A stretch of 34,939 nucleotides of DNA. Source: a virus. The notes below the pieces were generated by a model. That model worked only from the letters and a program-made list of their open reading frames with translations. It was not told where the DNA came from and made no database searches. The first letter of the stretch is position 1. Each line of letters begins with the position of its first letter. Location: the IMG/VR virus record IMGVR_UViG_3300030389_001169, positions 1 through 34,939 of that record. The stretch is one strand, 5' to 3'. This document shows, piece by piece, positions 20,568 through 29,700 of the stretch. Both the position numbers and the translations under genes were made by a program.

Positions 20568-21829
20568 CTCTAAAGCTAGGTATCGCGTCTGTTTAATGGG
20601 CAGACGTAGTGGAAAATCCTACATGGCAGCGCATGAGATCATGCCTTGGCTGCTGACACCCAACACACGTGGTTGGATTGTAGGACCAAACTACTCACTG
20701 GCAAATAAGATTGCACGTGAGGTAAAGCGTATTGTAATGACAGAACTAAGACTGCCATTAGAAAGCAAAAAAGAGATTTCTGGCGATTTATACTATATGA
20801 AGCTAGCAGGCTTAAATAGTGAAATAGTTGTAAAATCGGCTGACGCAGTCGATTCTTTAATTGGAGATGGCTGAATGGGTTTCCCATTCACTTTTTAACA
20901 TTGGCATTGATTACTTAATAATAGATGAAGCAGCACTTATCCCACGTAATACATACGAGATGTATTTAAGACCTACATTAGCAGATCGCCAAGGTTGGTG
21001 TTTATTTATTAGTACACCTCGTGGATTCAACTACCTGCACAAGCTCTACAAAGACTTTGGTAAGAATCCTGAGTTTCCTGACTGGGAATCATGGCGATTT
21101 CCATCTACAGTATCTCCATATTTTAAAGATGATGTAGAGGAACTGAAGCGCACACTAACAAAAGAAACCTATCGTCAAGAGTTTCTTTGCGAGTTTCAGT
21201 CTTATCAGGGCAAGGTATATCCACTAGATAGAGAAAGACAGATACGCGAGGATGTAACCTACGATCCATCGAAGCCTGTATATATGGGTATAGATTTTGG
21301 CTATCGCCACAGCGCAGCAATTATCGTGCAGTTGCACAAGCGTGAGAAAAACTTTGCTGAAGTACATCAAATTGACGAAGTCAACCTGCAAAACACGCGT
21401 ACAGAGGAGTTTGCACGTAAAATTAACTCACTTGGCTACGAATTTACTGGTATATGGGGCGATCCAGCAGGATCTGGCACAAATTTGCAGTCAGGAATCA
21501 GTGATATAGCCGTTTTTAAGCAGCATGGCTTAAACGTCAAGATCAAACGCGACGCAGTAACCAGAAATGTAGTGTCTGGAGTATCGCATGTACGCAGGTG
21601 GTTTGAGGATGCGAATGGTGATCCTCACTTTTTTATTCATCCTAAGTGCAAGGCAAGTATCGAATCATACGAAAATTATCATTATCCAGAGCATCGTGAA
21701 GATCAAACTCTGCGCCACGAACCTAAAAAGGATGGTAAGTTTGACCATCACTGCGATGCACTTAGATTTTTGCTTACTAATTTGTTTCCAATGAAAAACC
21801 GACACGCTGGTGTCATCGATTTCTTTTAA
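20527..21829 (+). CDS. Terminase large subunit, interrupted by a 34-nt recoding element
   Basis: The packaging ATPase-nuclease. The N-terminal part has the adenine-binding segment YQPTPQQLAVH and Walker A MGRRSGKS. It runs to KSADAVDSLIGDG and then meets TGA (20872-20874). After 34 nt the coding continues in another frame as IDYLIIDEAALIP (Walker B, catalytic Glu), FISTPRG, and the RNase H-type nuclease with GIDFG, GDPAGS and DHHCDALRF. If the 34 nt are skipped, the product is about 422 aa with an uninterrupted G-(D/E)-G-(I/L)-D-Y junction, as expected of this family. If a +1 shift is used instead, 11 extra residues (EWVSHSLFNIG) appear. The start is uncertain: TTG 20527 with GGAGG close upstream, or TTG 20485; no ATG is available in frame near the N-terminus. 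Confidence 0.85.
20869..20905 (+). promoter_or_regulatory. Candidate translational bypass element in terL
   Basis: Take-off codon GGC (20869-20871) is followed at once by stop UGA (20872-20874). A perfect hairpin TGAATGGG / TTT / CCCATTCA (20872-20890) follows, then CTTTTTAACATT and a matching landing codon GGC (20903-20905). Conserved coding resumes at 20906. Same-sense take-off and landing Gly codons, a stop in the gap and a hairpin beginning at the stop are the defining features of the T4 gene 60 bypass. The gap here is 34 nt against 50 in T4. No Shine-Dalgarno-like triplet is obvious before the landing codon. Confidence 0.6.
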
Positions 21830-21838
21830 AGGTAGAAT

Positions 21839-23200
21839 ATGCTAATTATCCAAGATCAATCAGAAGGCGCATTATTAGGCGCATTGCAAGAGCAGTTAAA
21901 ATACATCGAGGATGAGCGCACTCGCGAGCGTGACTATTTGATGGACTTCTACGAAGGCATCAACCTAGAACACTACGTGAGTGACTATTTTGGTCCAGAA
22001 ACCCTGCGCCAGACAGTCATTCCAGAGAATAATTTAACACGCCGAGTTTGCAGCCTGCGCAGTATGACCTATAAACGTCCACCGCGCATGAGAGCAAGTG
22101 AATTGTATATGAATGCAATTGATAAGCATAACCTGAACGCGCAGCGCAGGATCTTGGAGCGTTTAACATTTCTTTTGGGTAATATGGCATTTAGGAGTAA
22201 GTGGAACGAAGTAGATCAAAAGATAGAATACGAGATATTATCTCATTTTACACCGCTTTTCTTAGCTGGAGATAGCAGAGAGAAGCCTATTGGCGTTATG
22301 TACCCAATCGAAAACCAAGGCAACGCCAGATCCTCGGATGTGGTCAACGCAGTATGGACCGAAGAAAGATATGGTGTACCAGGAAGGCATTTCTTAGTCG
22401 ATGAAGAAGGCAAAGTAATCAGTGTGAACGAAAACGATATAAATCCATATGGAGTCCTCCCAGTAACGTTTTGCCATCGCTATCCACCGATCAGAGATTA
22501 CCACGTAGGTAACGCACTAGATGTAGTCAAAACAGATTTAGCAGTCAATGTAGCACTCTTAGAATTAAACCTAGCTATTCGCTATGGATGTTTAGGTATC
22601 AAATTTATCACTGGTGTAGATGATCCAAGTCGTATCACTATTGGCACTGATAAAATTTTGTATCTTCCAGAGCAAAGTAATTTTGGTGTTACCTCAAGTG
22701 GCGGCAACCTCAACCAAATCATAGATTCCACAAGATTTCTAGTGGAAACCACATTAAATAACAATCATATTCGTGCAAAATACGCCAGAGATGACTCAGG
22801 CAACGCACCATCGGCAGCTAGTTTATCTATTATTGAAATGGAGAACATGGACGAGCGCAACGCAATGACTGAGGATACATGGCGTCCTTGGGAGCAGCGC
22901 AGATATAAGGTAGACAAAAAGATTTTAGAAGTAGAAGCAAATATTAACGTAGGTGATGAATATAGTGTTGACTTCTTAGAACCAAACTACGCATTAACAC
23001 CAGAAGCAGAGATAATGCTATGGAGTTGGCGTTTTGATCGTAATTTAGCACAGCCTATTGACTGGTTTCAATATTACAATCCAGATGCTGGACCAGATGA
23101 TATAGCTAAATTTGAAGAACAACAAGCACAAGCACAAGAACCTGCACCACAAAATAGACTACTAAATATCTTAAATGCCAACAATAGACCAAACAGTTAA
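21839..23200 (+). CDS. Portal protein
   Basis: A 453-aa protein forming the dodecameric DNA gate at the capsid vertex. Position immediately after the large terminase, the length, and features such as a helical N-terminus (LKYIEDERTRERDYLMDFYEG), the YGVLPVTFCHRYPPIRDYHVGNALDVV core and a long C-terminal clip/wing helix set match siphovirus portals. The tail is Gln/Pro/Ala-rich (EEQQAQAQEPAPQ) and disordered. Start ATG 21839 has AAAGG upstream. It overlaps the next gene by 26 nt. Confidence 0.85.
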   Translation: MLIIQDQSEGALLGALQEQLKYIEDERTRERDYLMDFYEGINLEHYVSDYFGPETLRQTVIPENNLTRRVCSLRSMTYKRPPRMRASELYMNAIDKHNLNAQRRILERLTFLLGNMAFRSKWNEVDQKIEYEILSHFTPLFLAGDSREKPIGVMYPIENQGNARSSDVVNAVWTEERYGVPGRHFLVDEEGKVISVNENDINPYGVLPVTFCHRYPPIRDYHVGNALDVVKTDLAVNVALLELNLAIRYGCLGIKFITGVDDPSRITIGTDKILYLPEQSNFGVTSSGGNLNQIIDSTRFLVETTLNNNHIRAKYARDDSGNAPSAASLSIIEMENMDERNAMTEDTWRPWEQRRYKVDKKILEVEANINVGDEYSVDFLEPNYALTPEAEIMLWSWRFDRNLAQPIDWFQYYNPDAGPDDIAKFEEQQAQAQEPAPQNRLLNILNANNRPNS

Positions 23201-23846
23201 CTCGTATGAAAGCAGTATCGATGATAGCATCACTGGATTTACAGAGGATGTGGAAAACCTTGAAGAAGAAGGTGTCTCTACAGCGGAAATATTGGGTATT
23301 GTCGCTGCAATTGATTTTTCGTCCTATTTTATTGAAGAGCTACGCTTTTCTACCGCAATCAACTCCTTTATGGCTACAACAGAAGATATTCTTACTGATT
23401 TGCCGTTTTTTGGGAATCCAAGCGAAACACAACTCTTGGCTATCCAAAATTTATCAAGGCAGGGCATAGAAGGAGTTAGCAGACAAGTGTTTAACTCAAT
23501 GCAGAATGCAATGGTTTCAGGTCTTTCCAGTGGTCTACGCGGTGAACAATTAAAGGATTTAATGCGTAATTCAGTTAAGACGAATGTACCTCGGTCTGAG
23601 AACATAATCGGTACGCTACTAGGCGATTACAGACGTTCTGTGATAGCTACAATGGCTATGGGTTTACCAGAGGATACTGAATATGAATATATTGGACCAG
23701 ATGATGAGAAAACAAGACCTGTATGCAGAAGTTTTTTAGCCAGTGGACCATTAACGAAATCTGAAATACGACAAGTCAAGCCAGATGCATATGAACATGG
23801 TGGTGGCGTAAATTGCAGACACTACTGGAGTCCTATAGATGTTTAA
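23175..23846 (+). CDS. Minor head / head morphogenesis protein (SPP1 gp7-like)
   Basis: A 223-aa protein after the portal. The C-terminal part has the minor-head signature: a helix with RRSVIATMAMGLPEDTEYEY, then GPDDEKTRPVCRSFLA and HGGGVNCRHYWSP, that is, the D-x-x-T-R-x-x-C and GG-x-x-C-R-H elements of the Mu gpF / SPP1 gp7 family. These proteins are packaged in the procapsid in low copy and affect DNA ejection. The N-terminus is acidic. It overlaps both neighbours (26 and 8 nt). Confidence 0.75.
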   Translation: MPTIDQTVNSYESSIDDSITGFTEDVENLEEEGVSTAEILGIVAAIDFSSYFIEELRFSTAINSFMATTEDILTDLPFFGNPSETQLLAIQNLSRQGIEGVSRQVFNSMQNAMVSGLSSGLRGEQLKDLMRNSVKTNVPRSENIIGTLLGDYRRSVIATMAMGLPEDTEYEYIGPDDEKTRPVCRSFLASGPLTKSEIRQVKPDAYEHGGGVNCRHYWSPIDV

Positions 23847-24297
23847 ACTGCAAGACATACTAAAGTTTAATGAATCCGATGTCAAAAAAATAGCACAGAA
23901 TACTGTTAGAAGGCATAAGAAACAGATTTTAGATGGTAAAGATTTTCAAGGTAGTAATTTTAAAGAATATTCACCTGCGTATGCAAAGCGCAAAGGTGTA
24001 TCTAGAGGTGATGTAAACTTAAAACTATCTGGTAAAATGCTAAATGCATTTAATGTACAGCGTACCAAAGTTAAAAAGAATCAAGAAATACAATATTTAT
24101 ACGGCATCAAGAAAAACAAACAAGGAACGAAGTTATTTAATCATAATGAAGGTACAGAAAAAATGCCTAAACGTTCCATAGCTGAAAATCAACAATTAGG
24201 CGAAGATGTTGAAGTAGGTGTCGTAAAAGACTTCGCTAATACCATAGCAAAGAACCTATCACGTATGAGCAAGACACACGTAAAGTTAAACATATAG
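23839..24297 (+). CDS. Virion morphogenesis / head-tail joining-like protein
   Basis: A 152-aa basic protein. The segment DFQGSNFKEYSPAYAKRKGVSRGDVNLKLSGKMLNAFNV is typical of small phage proteins related to HK97 gp10 or Mu-type virion morphogenesis proteins, which contain a 'YSPxYAxxK....NLxxTGxML' core. The C-terminus is basic and helical. It lies between the minor head and scaffold genes, an unusual but known position. Confidence 0.55.
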   Translation: MFKLQDILKFNESDVKKIAQNTVRRHKKQILDGKDFQGSNFKEYSPAYAKRKGVSRGDVNLKLSGKMLNAFNVQRTKVKKNQEIQYLYGIKKNKQGTKLFNHNEGTEKMPKRSIAENQQLGEDVEVGVVKDFANTIAKNLSRMSKTHVKLNI

Positions 24298-24307
24298 GAG
24301 TGACAGT

Positions 24308-24850
24308 ATGTCCGAAGAACAAAACGAAGTTGCACAGCCAGTGCCTGAACCTACAGTTGAGTCTGTAGAACCAGAAAAAAAAGAAGAAGAAAGCCAACCG
24401 CAACTCGAAGTTGGTAATCTTATCGCGGAAAGCAAGAAATACCGCGCTCGCGCACAAAAAAGTGAGCTGGAACTTGCAGAATTACGCAAAGAAATCGAGG
24501 ATTCTCGTGTATCTCAAATGGAAGAGCAAGAGCAATGGAAATTACTTGCCGAGGAACGCGCAGCAAAGTTAGCGGAACTTGAACCCATTGTTGAAGCTGC
24601 AAAGAAGCAAGAAGCAATGCTTCGTGCTGAATTGTTAATGGAGATACCAGAAGAAGAGCATGCCACATTCGGAGAGTTACCTCTGGAAGCATTGCGTGCT
24701 GTAGTAAAAAAACTAAAAACACAACGCGTTAGTGTTTCTAATGCTCCATCTAAGCCAGTCAATGATAGCAATGTTGAATTAAGGAAGATTAAAGACGAAG
24801 ATAGGCGTATGAACTGGAGTAACATATTAGATTCCTATAAACGCAAATAA
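24308..24850 (+). CDS. Capsid scaffold protein
   Basis: A 180-aa, highly acidic and Glu/Lys/Ala-rich protein with AGGAG 7 nt upstream. The first 35 residues are Pro/Glu-rich and disordered. Residues about 40-105 form a long coiled coil (SKKYRARAQKSELELAELRK and on), and the C-terminus is basic (RRMNWSNILDSYKRK) for contact with the coat protein. This composition and the place directly upstream of the major capsid gene define phage scaffolds, which assemble inside the procapsid and leave. Confidence 0.85.
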   Translation: MSEEQNEVAQPVPEPTVESVEPEKKEEESQPQLEVGNLIAESKKYRARAQKSELELAELRKEIEDSRVSQMEEQEQWKLLAEERAAKLAELEPIVEAAKKQEAMLRAELLMEIPEEEHATFGELPLEALRAVVKKLKTQRVSVSNAPSKPVNDSNVELRKIKDEDRRMNWSNILDSYKRK

Positions 24851-24869
24851 ATGAATAAGGAAAGAAACA

Positions 24870-25982
24870 ATGGCTGATGGTAACGTAACAACTACCACCG
24901 CGGCTAAGTTCATCCCAGAGTTCGACAGGACGTTTTCATAGGTAACTATGATTATTATGATTGCGGAATTAAGCGGGAAACCTAAGTGCAATAGCATAAG
25001 GCAATCCGAACCGAAGGCTGTGTTTAGCGCAGTCAGGGGCAGAGCATAGATGGTGAAAAGATATAATCCATCCAAGAGTCCGCGACTACTTACTGAGTAG
25101 AAAAGATATGCCGATACTCCATAGAAATGTGGAGATGTGAGATAAAAAACTCACTGTAACAATTGATGGCGTGACGCAATACTAGACTACGCAGAGCGTA
25201 AGTTTGAGTTGCGTAACCAGGTGATGGACTTTTCATCCGAATTACCTTCTGGAGATGTACTCCATATACCAAAGGTAACAGAGGAGACTGCCGCCGCAAA
25301 ATCCGCAGGAAGTGCGGTAACTTACACAAACAACACTGATGGTGAAGTCACCATTACTGTTGATCAACATCATTATGAAGCGAAGAGAATCGAAGATATT
25401 GTTCGCGTTCAGGAAAGTGCAAACCTTTTTGGTGCATATGCTCAGTCTATGGGTTATGCATTAGCTAAGAAAGTTGAAAACTACTTGGCAGTGGATGTAC
25501 TTCAATCTGCAACAGGTAATGATGTGTCTCTTTCAACAGATAACCAAGTAACCTCTGCGCTATTACGTAGTGGTTTACAGAAGTTATTAGATGCAGGTCA
25601 CGATTACGCTGATGGTGAAACATTTTTATATGCATCACCTGCTGCGTACATGTACCTCTTGAGTTTGCAGGATTTTTATGATTCATCTCGTAGAGGTGAT
25701 GAGCAAAATCCTAATGTCTCTGGTGGCGTAGGAATGATCTATGGTATGCCAACATACATTTCAACTGATTGGGATGATGATGGTGGATCTGGTGATGAAA
25801 CTGCGACTGTATTCAAAAAAGAAGCAGTGTACATGGCAATGCAGATCGCACCTCGCGTGCAGTCAGCATATGACATAGATCACTTAGCGACAAGCGTGGT
25901 TGCCGACATTTTGTTTGGCGCATCTTTGTCACATGGTGCTTCCAGTACATCACTTGGAGTTGTTAACTTTAACAATCCATAA
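24870..25982 (+). CDS. Major capsid protein, gene split by group I intron (exons 24870-24922 and 25166-25982)
   Basis: A HK97-fold-type coat protein of 289 aa after splicing. Exon 1 encodes MADGNVTTTTAAKFIPE plus two bases of a Leu codon, and exon 2 continues WRDAILDYAERKFELRNQ. The joined sequence IPELWRDAILDYAE reads like the N-arm of related capsid proteins. Without splicing, translation stops at TAG 24939-24941 after 23 codons. Exon 2 alone would begin at a TTG (25209) and lack the N-arm. Start ATG 24870 has AAGGAAAG upstream. The rest of the protein shows VLHIPKVTEETAAAKS (E-loop region), a long spine helix near NLFGAYAQSMGYALAKKVE and a P-domain ending ALSHGASSTSLG-like. It follows the scaffold gene directly. 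Confidence 0.85.
24923..25165 (+). ncRNA. Group I self-splicing intron (IA-like), 243 nt, no ORF
   Basis: Predicted splice sites follow the group I rules: exon 1 ends in U (24922) and the intron ends in G (25165). Core pairings visible: P3 TTGCGGA (24961-24967) with TCCGCGA (25079-25085); P4 CGGG (24974-24977) with TCCG (25005-25008); P5 CCT with AGG; P6 GGCTG (25016-25020) with CAGTC (25030-25034); P7 GCATA (25044-25048) with TATGC (25107-25111); P8 CTACT (25086-25090) with AGTAG (25096-25100). The extra hairpin GATGG/CCATC (25049-25072) between P7 and P3' is a P7.1, typical of subgroup IA, common in phages. The S element is AAGATATGCC, and the P9 and P9.1 hairpins are at 25117-25134 and 25137-25154. 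P1 pairing is less clear. The intron has no room for a homing endonuclease. Confidence 0.88.
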
Positions 25983-25992
25983 TCGATAAAAT

Positions 25993-26023
25993 ATGGGTGG
26001 ATCGTTTGGTCCACCCATTTTTT
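25993..26023 (+). terminator. Intrinsic terminator after the capsid gene
   Basis: ATGGGTGGA (25993-26001), 8-nt loop, TCCACCCAT (26010-26018) and a T-run to 26023. A strong stem plus U-run directly after the capsid stop. It probably sets high capsid mRNA levels relative to downstream genes. Confidence 0.88.
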
Positions 26024-26034
26024 AAGGAGATAAA

Positions 26035-26196
26035 ATGAAATATTTTAAAAGAAAAGATGGCTCAGTTTTTGGTAAGCTAGATTCAATTAGTAAAGAACAG
26101 GTTGATGCATACATTAAGGATGGTTGTGAGCCTTGTAACGAGAAAGGCGAAGTAAAAAAGCCTAAAAGAAAACTTTCATTAAAGAAAAAGAAATGA
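26035..26196 (+). CDS. Small basic hypothetical protein, 53 aa
   Basis: A short gene with an AAGGAG ribosome binding site just after the terminator. The product begins MKYFKRKDGSVFGKLDSISK, has a CEPC pair in the middle and a poly-Lys C-terminus (KPKRKLSLKKKK). I have seen similar short proteins downstream of capsid genes in marine phages, but there is no known role. It ends in an ATGA overlap with the next gene. Confidence 0.65.
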   Translation: MKYFKRKDGSVFGKLDSISKEQVDAYIKDGCEPCNEKGEVKKPKRKLSLKKKK

Positions 26197-26378
26197 AAAC
26201 AAACGATTTTTTGTGTCATCGTTGCAACTATAAGTGGGAACAGTTATGGTCCAAAGATGATAAAATACGTTGTCCAAAATGCGGATCATTTAAGTTTCGC
26301 AAACTGATCGCAAGTCCGATCATACATAGTAAAACAATTTCAGATGCCAGTCTAAGAAGTCAAGGTATCATAGATTAA
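26193..26378 (+). CDS. Zinc-ribbon protein (FmdB-like)
   Basis: A 61-aa protein with two CxxC pairs, CHRC (residues 8-11) and CPKC (28-31), spaced as in a zinc ribbon of the FmdB type, followed by a basic strand (FKFRKLIAS). Small zinc ribbons of this kind are common in phage structural regions. It starts in an ATGA overlap. Confidence 0.7.
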   Translation: MKTNDFLCHRCNYKWEQLWSKDDKIRCPKCGSFKFRKLIASPIIHSKTISDASLRSQGIID

Positions 26379-26384
26379 ACCAAA

Positions 26385-26444
26385 ATGCCCATGAGAGCAG
26401 CCAAGCTCGGTAAGGCATTAGCAAAGGAGAAAAAAGATGGCTGA
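26385..26444 (+). CDS. Possible 19-aa leader peptide
   Basis: A 19-codon ORF (MPMRAAKLGKALAKEKKDG) between the zinc-ribbon gene and the next structural gene. Its 3' end contains the ribosome binding site AAAGGAG of the downstream gene and overlaps its start by 8 nt. It may be a coupling leader rather than a functional protein. Confidence 0.25.
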   Translation: MPMRAAKLGKALAKEKKDG

Positions 26445-26769
26445 TCTATCCAAACATTCAGTGGTTGAATCACTGAATATGTCTAGCTCTGCACAGCATT
26501 CAGTACAATCCGCACAAAGCGTTACCACAGGAACAGAATATAATTTAGATGTATCTGCGGTTCACACAATCATATTACAACCTAGCAGCGATGTATATTA
26601 TGGCTTTAGTTCATCCTCAAGCGACATGATCAGTGCATCGAATAGCTTATATCTTGCAGGTGGTGATACCATTTATGAATTAGCAGTACCACAAGGTATT
26701 GGATCAGCGGTGTACCTGCACTTACTTGGTAAAGGTGCAACCTCGACAGTACGAATTGTTTTAGCATAG
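26437..26769 (+). CDS. Small putative virion protein
   Basis: A 110-aa protein that is Ser/Thr/Gly/Ala-rich and beta-predicted (for example AVHTIILQPSSDVYYGFSSSS and GSAVYLHLLGKGATSTVRIVLA). It resembles small capsid-decoration or fibre-base jelly-roll proteins in composition. It is located between capsid and the long fibre, with an AAAGGAG site. No family assigned. Confidence 0.5.
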   Translation: MADLSKHSVVESLNMSSSAQHSVQSAQSVTTGTEYNLDVSAVHTIILQPSSDVYYGFSSSSSDMISASNSLYLAGGDTIYELAVPQGIGSAVYLHLLGKGATSTVRIVLA

Positions 26770-26778
26770 GAGCATAGC

Positions 26779-29700
26779 ATGGCATCATTTAAAAATTTAG
26801 TTAGCACAACATCCGCACAAATATCATCTGGTGGTACAATTACAGGAGATTTAGTCATCAATGGAGATCTCCAGGTTGATGGTGGTGGTTCACTTAGCTT
26901 TGATGAGATAGTACAAGGTACGCAAGTTGTAGAAATAACTAATACAGAAGCATTATTGGTACGCAAAGCCTCAGATTCTGGTGATGTATTTATAGTAGAT
27001 ACCACAAATTCTAGGGTGGGTGTGGGTATAGCACCTTCACATGAACTTACTGTAAATAATCAAATAGGTATTAAAAGAGATGGTGTAGATACATTTGCTA
27101 CTATGACTTTTGATGGTGCTGGATTTACTTTGGATAATTCTGCAAGTTCTATAAATCCATTAACTGTTAGAGCTGGAGGTACTTTTTTAGCAAGAATTAC
27201 AGGAGATGGTGATTTTGGTTTAGGTACAGCACCTAACTCTGATACTCCATTACACATCCATAGAAACAGCAGTAATGCACAATCTATTTTCTTTGACAAT
27301 GATGGTACAGGCAGAATGGACTTTGTCATGCGAAATGATAGAAGTACAGAAGGTAGTGCATCCCATAGTATATTTTTTGATGGTGCAGATGCTAGTGGAA
27401 ATAACACAAGATACGCTACGATTGAAAATCATATTGTAGATAATGCTGATGCTTCAGAAGATGGTAAATTAGTATTTAGTACAATGGTTGCTGGTACTGA
27501 TACTGAAACATTAAGTATTACAGGAGGCAATGTTGGTATTGGTGGAGATCCCGTTATACAACCTGCAACGTTTGGCGATGCTACTACGCTTGGTATTCAA
27601 GGCACAGATGCAACAGGAAAAGGACCGAGTATTCAAATTGGTTTAGCTAATAATCAAAATGACAGACCAATGTCACTAATATTTTGTAATACAAATAATG
27701 CAAATATTAGTGGTGGAACAACAAAACATATTGCTGGTATAAGGTCATTTACTGTTACAAGTGATAATAATGCAAGTTCCGATTCTGGAGGTGATTTAAG
27801 ATTCTATACAAAACCAGAATCTGGTTCTTTTGATGAACGCATGAGAATTAACTCTACAGGTGTCGGCATCGGTGGAACACCAGATAAAACATTGCATTTA
27901 ATAGATGCTTCAAGGGTAGATATTAAATTTACAAGAACAGGCTCTAATGACCACTACATTAGAAAAGATGGAGATTTTTTACGTTTTCGTGGACATGATG
28001 ATTCAACTGTACTACTTGAACTTAAAAATAACTCTCAAAACAATGTAGTTTCATTTCCATCTGGGGGCAATGTTGAAATTGCTGGAAATGTTGGTATTGG
28101 TGGAACGCCTTTAGCACAATTAACACTTACAGATGCTACATCGCCATCGTTAGCTTTTTACGAATCAGATGAAGGCACACACGATAAGTTATGGCTTCAG
28201 AGTGTTTTTCAGCATGACTTAATACATCAAGTCAGATTTGATAATAATGGTGGTGGTAATCAGTATATGGTTATCAATCGTGATCAGTTAAAAATAAATA
28301 GCATCACTTTTAAGACTGGTGGGCAAGTAACAACTGCAAGTACATCTACAGATGCATTAACTATAGACTCCAATCAAAAAGTTCTTTTAAATCAAGATAA
28401 TAATGCAATAGCTCTTGAAATAGATTCAGAATCAACATCGACAAGCGTATTTAAAATAGATACTCCAACAACTACTACTGGAACTATTTTAGATATTAGC
28501 ACAGCAAATTCTCTTACCTCTGGTAAAATAGCACATTTTAAATCTAATGTAAATGATTCTACTGCAAGAAACCTTGTAGAAATAGAACAGGCTCATACAG
28601 GTGGGCATGGTGCTATAGGGCTTCATGTCAAACAAGTATCTCTTAATTATGCAATGACAATTAATAACCCTACAGACTTTGATGGTTGGGGAGATGGACT
28701 TGCAATTACTTCTGCAAATGACCACTCAAGTTCAAGATTAATTCATATAGAATCTGGACACGCTACACTTGGAAGTGGAACAACTAGATTTACTGTGCTT
28801 GGAGATGGTTCAATTGGTATTGGAACTTCAAGTCCCAGCCATAAAGTTCAGCTAGATGTATCAAATGGAAATGATAATTTTATTGGTATAAGACAAGCAG
28901 ATCAAAAATTATGGAGTATAGGATTAAAAGCAAGTAATCCAAAATTATATTTTAGAGCTGGAAATTCAGGTGTAGAAGTAGATCACTTTGTTCTTGATGA
29001 CAACTCCAGAATTTCACTAAGTAATAATGATAGTGGTGGTACAGGAGGAAGAGACACTACAAGTGGAAATACTATATTTGGATATAGTGCTGGAAATGTA
29101 AATAGTGGTGCTGTAAATAATACTTTTATAGGTCATGCTTCAGGAAGTGGCTCTATAAATGGAGGCGATAATAATACTGGTATAGGTGCTGAAACATTAC
29201 AAGCTTTAACAACTGCATCAAGAAATCAAGCTATCGGTTCATTTAGTGGATTTAGCGTTACTACAGGAGATGATAATGTATTAATCGGTAATGATGTAGG
29301 CTTTGCAATGACAGGAACTTCAGATACAGTTCTTATCGGTCATCAAGCTGGAACTGCTATAAATAGTACAGGAGCAGATGGTACAGTTGCCGTAGGTTAT
29401 CAATCACTCAAAGGATTGACTTCCGGTTCTGGGAATACAGCGATAGGTTATCAAAGTGCAGATGCTGTTTCTACAGGGTACGATAATACAGCTTTAGGTT
29501 ATAATTCTTTAGGTGCATTGCAAACAGGAAATTCAAATGTTGCTATTGGAAAAAATGCTCTTGATGGTGCAGATAATGGTGCAAGAAATGTTGCTATAGG
29601 TAATGGTTCAAATGGTGTTCAAGTTACAACACATGATTGTGTAACTATTGGACATGAATCAGAAGTAAGTGCGAATGGAGCATCTAATCAAATTGCAATA

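Noticed and set aside
20872-20898. Hairpin plus T-run in terL read as an intrinsic terminator
   Set aside because: It lies inside an essential gene between two conserved halves, with the stop codon and matched GGC codons at its borders. The T-run is only CTTTTT, so a decoding role explains more. Partial termination cannot be excluded.
20861-21829. terL as two separate proteins, with the C-terminal part starting at ATG 20867
   Set aside because: GGAG lies directly against that ATG (no spacing), and separating Walker A from Walker B would split one ATPase domain. Kept only as a fallback.
23324-23605. Minus-strand frame opposite the minor head gene
   Set aside because: No RBS, no family features; the + strand gene has the Cys/His signature at its C-terminus.
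24420-24825. Long minus-strand frames opposite the scaffold gene
   Set aside because: They mirror the biased Glu/Lys codons of the scaffold, have no RBS, and the + strand product is convincing.
25209-25982. Major capsid protein starting at the internal TTG 25209
   Set aside because: The open frame extends upstream to 25167 with conserved-looking residues and no RBS at 25209; the group I intron explains the missing N-terminus.
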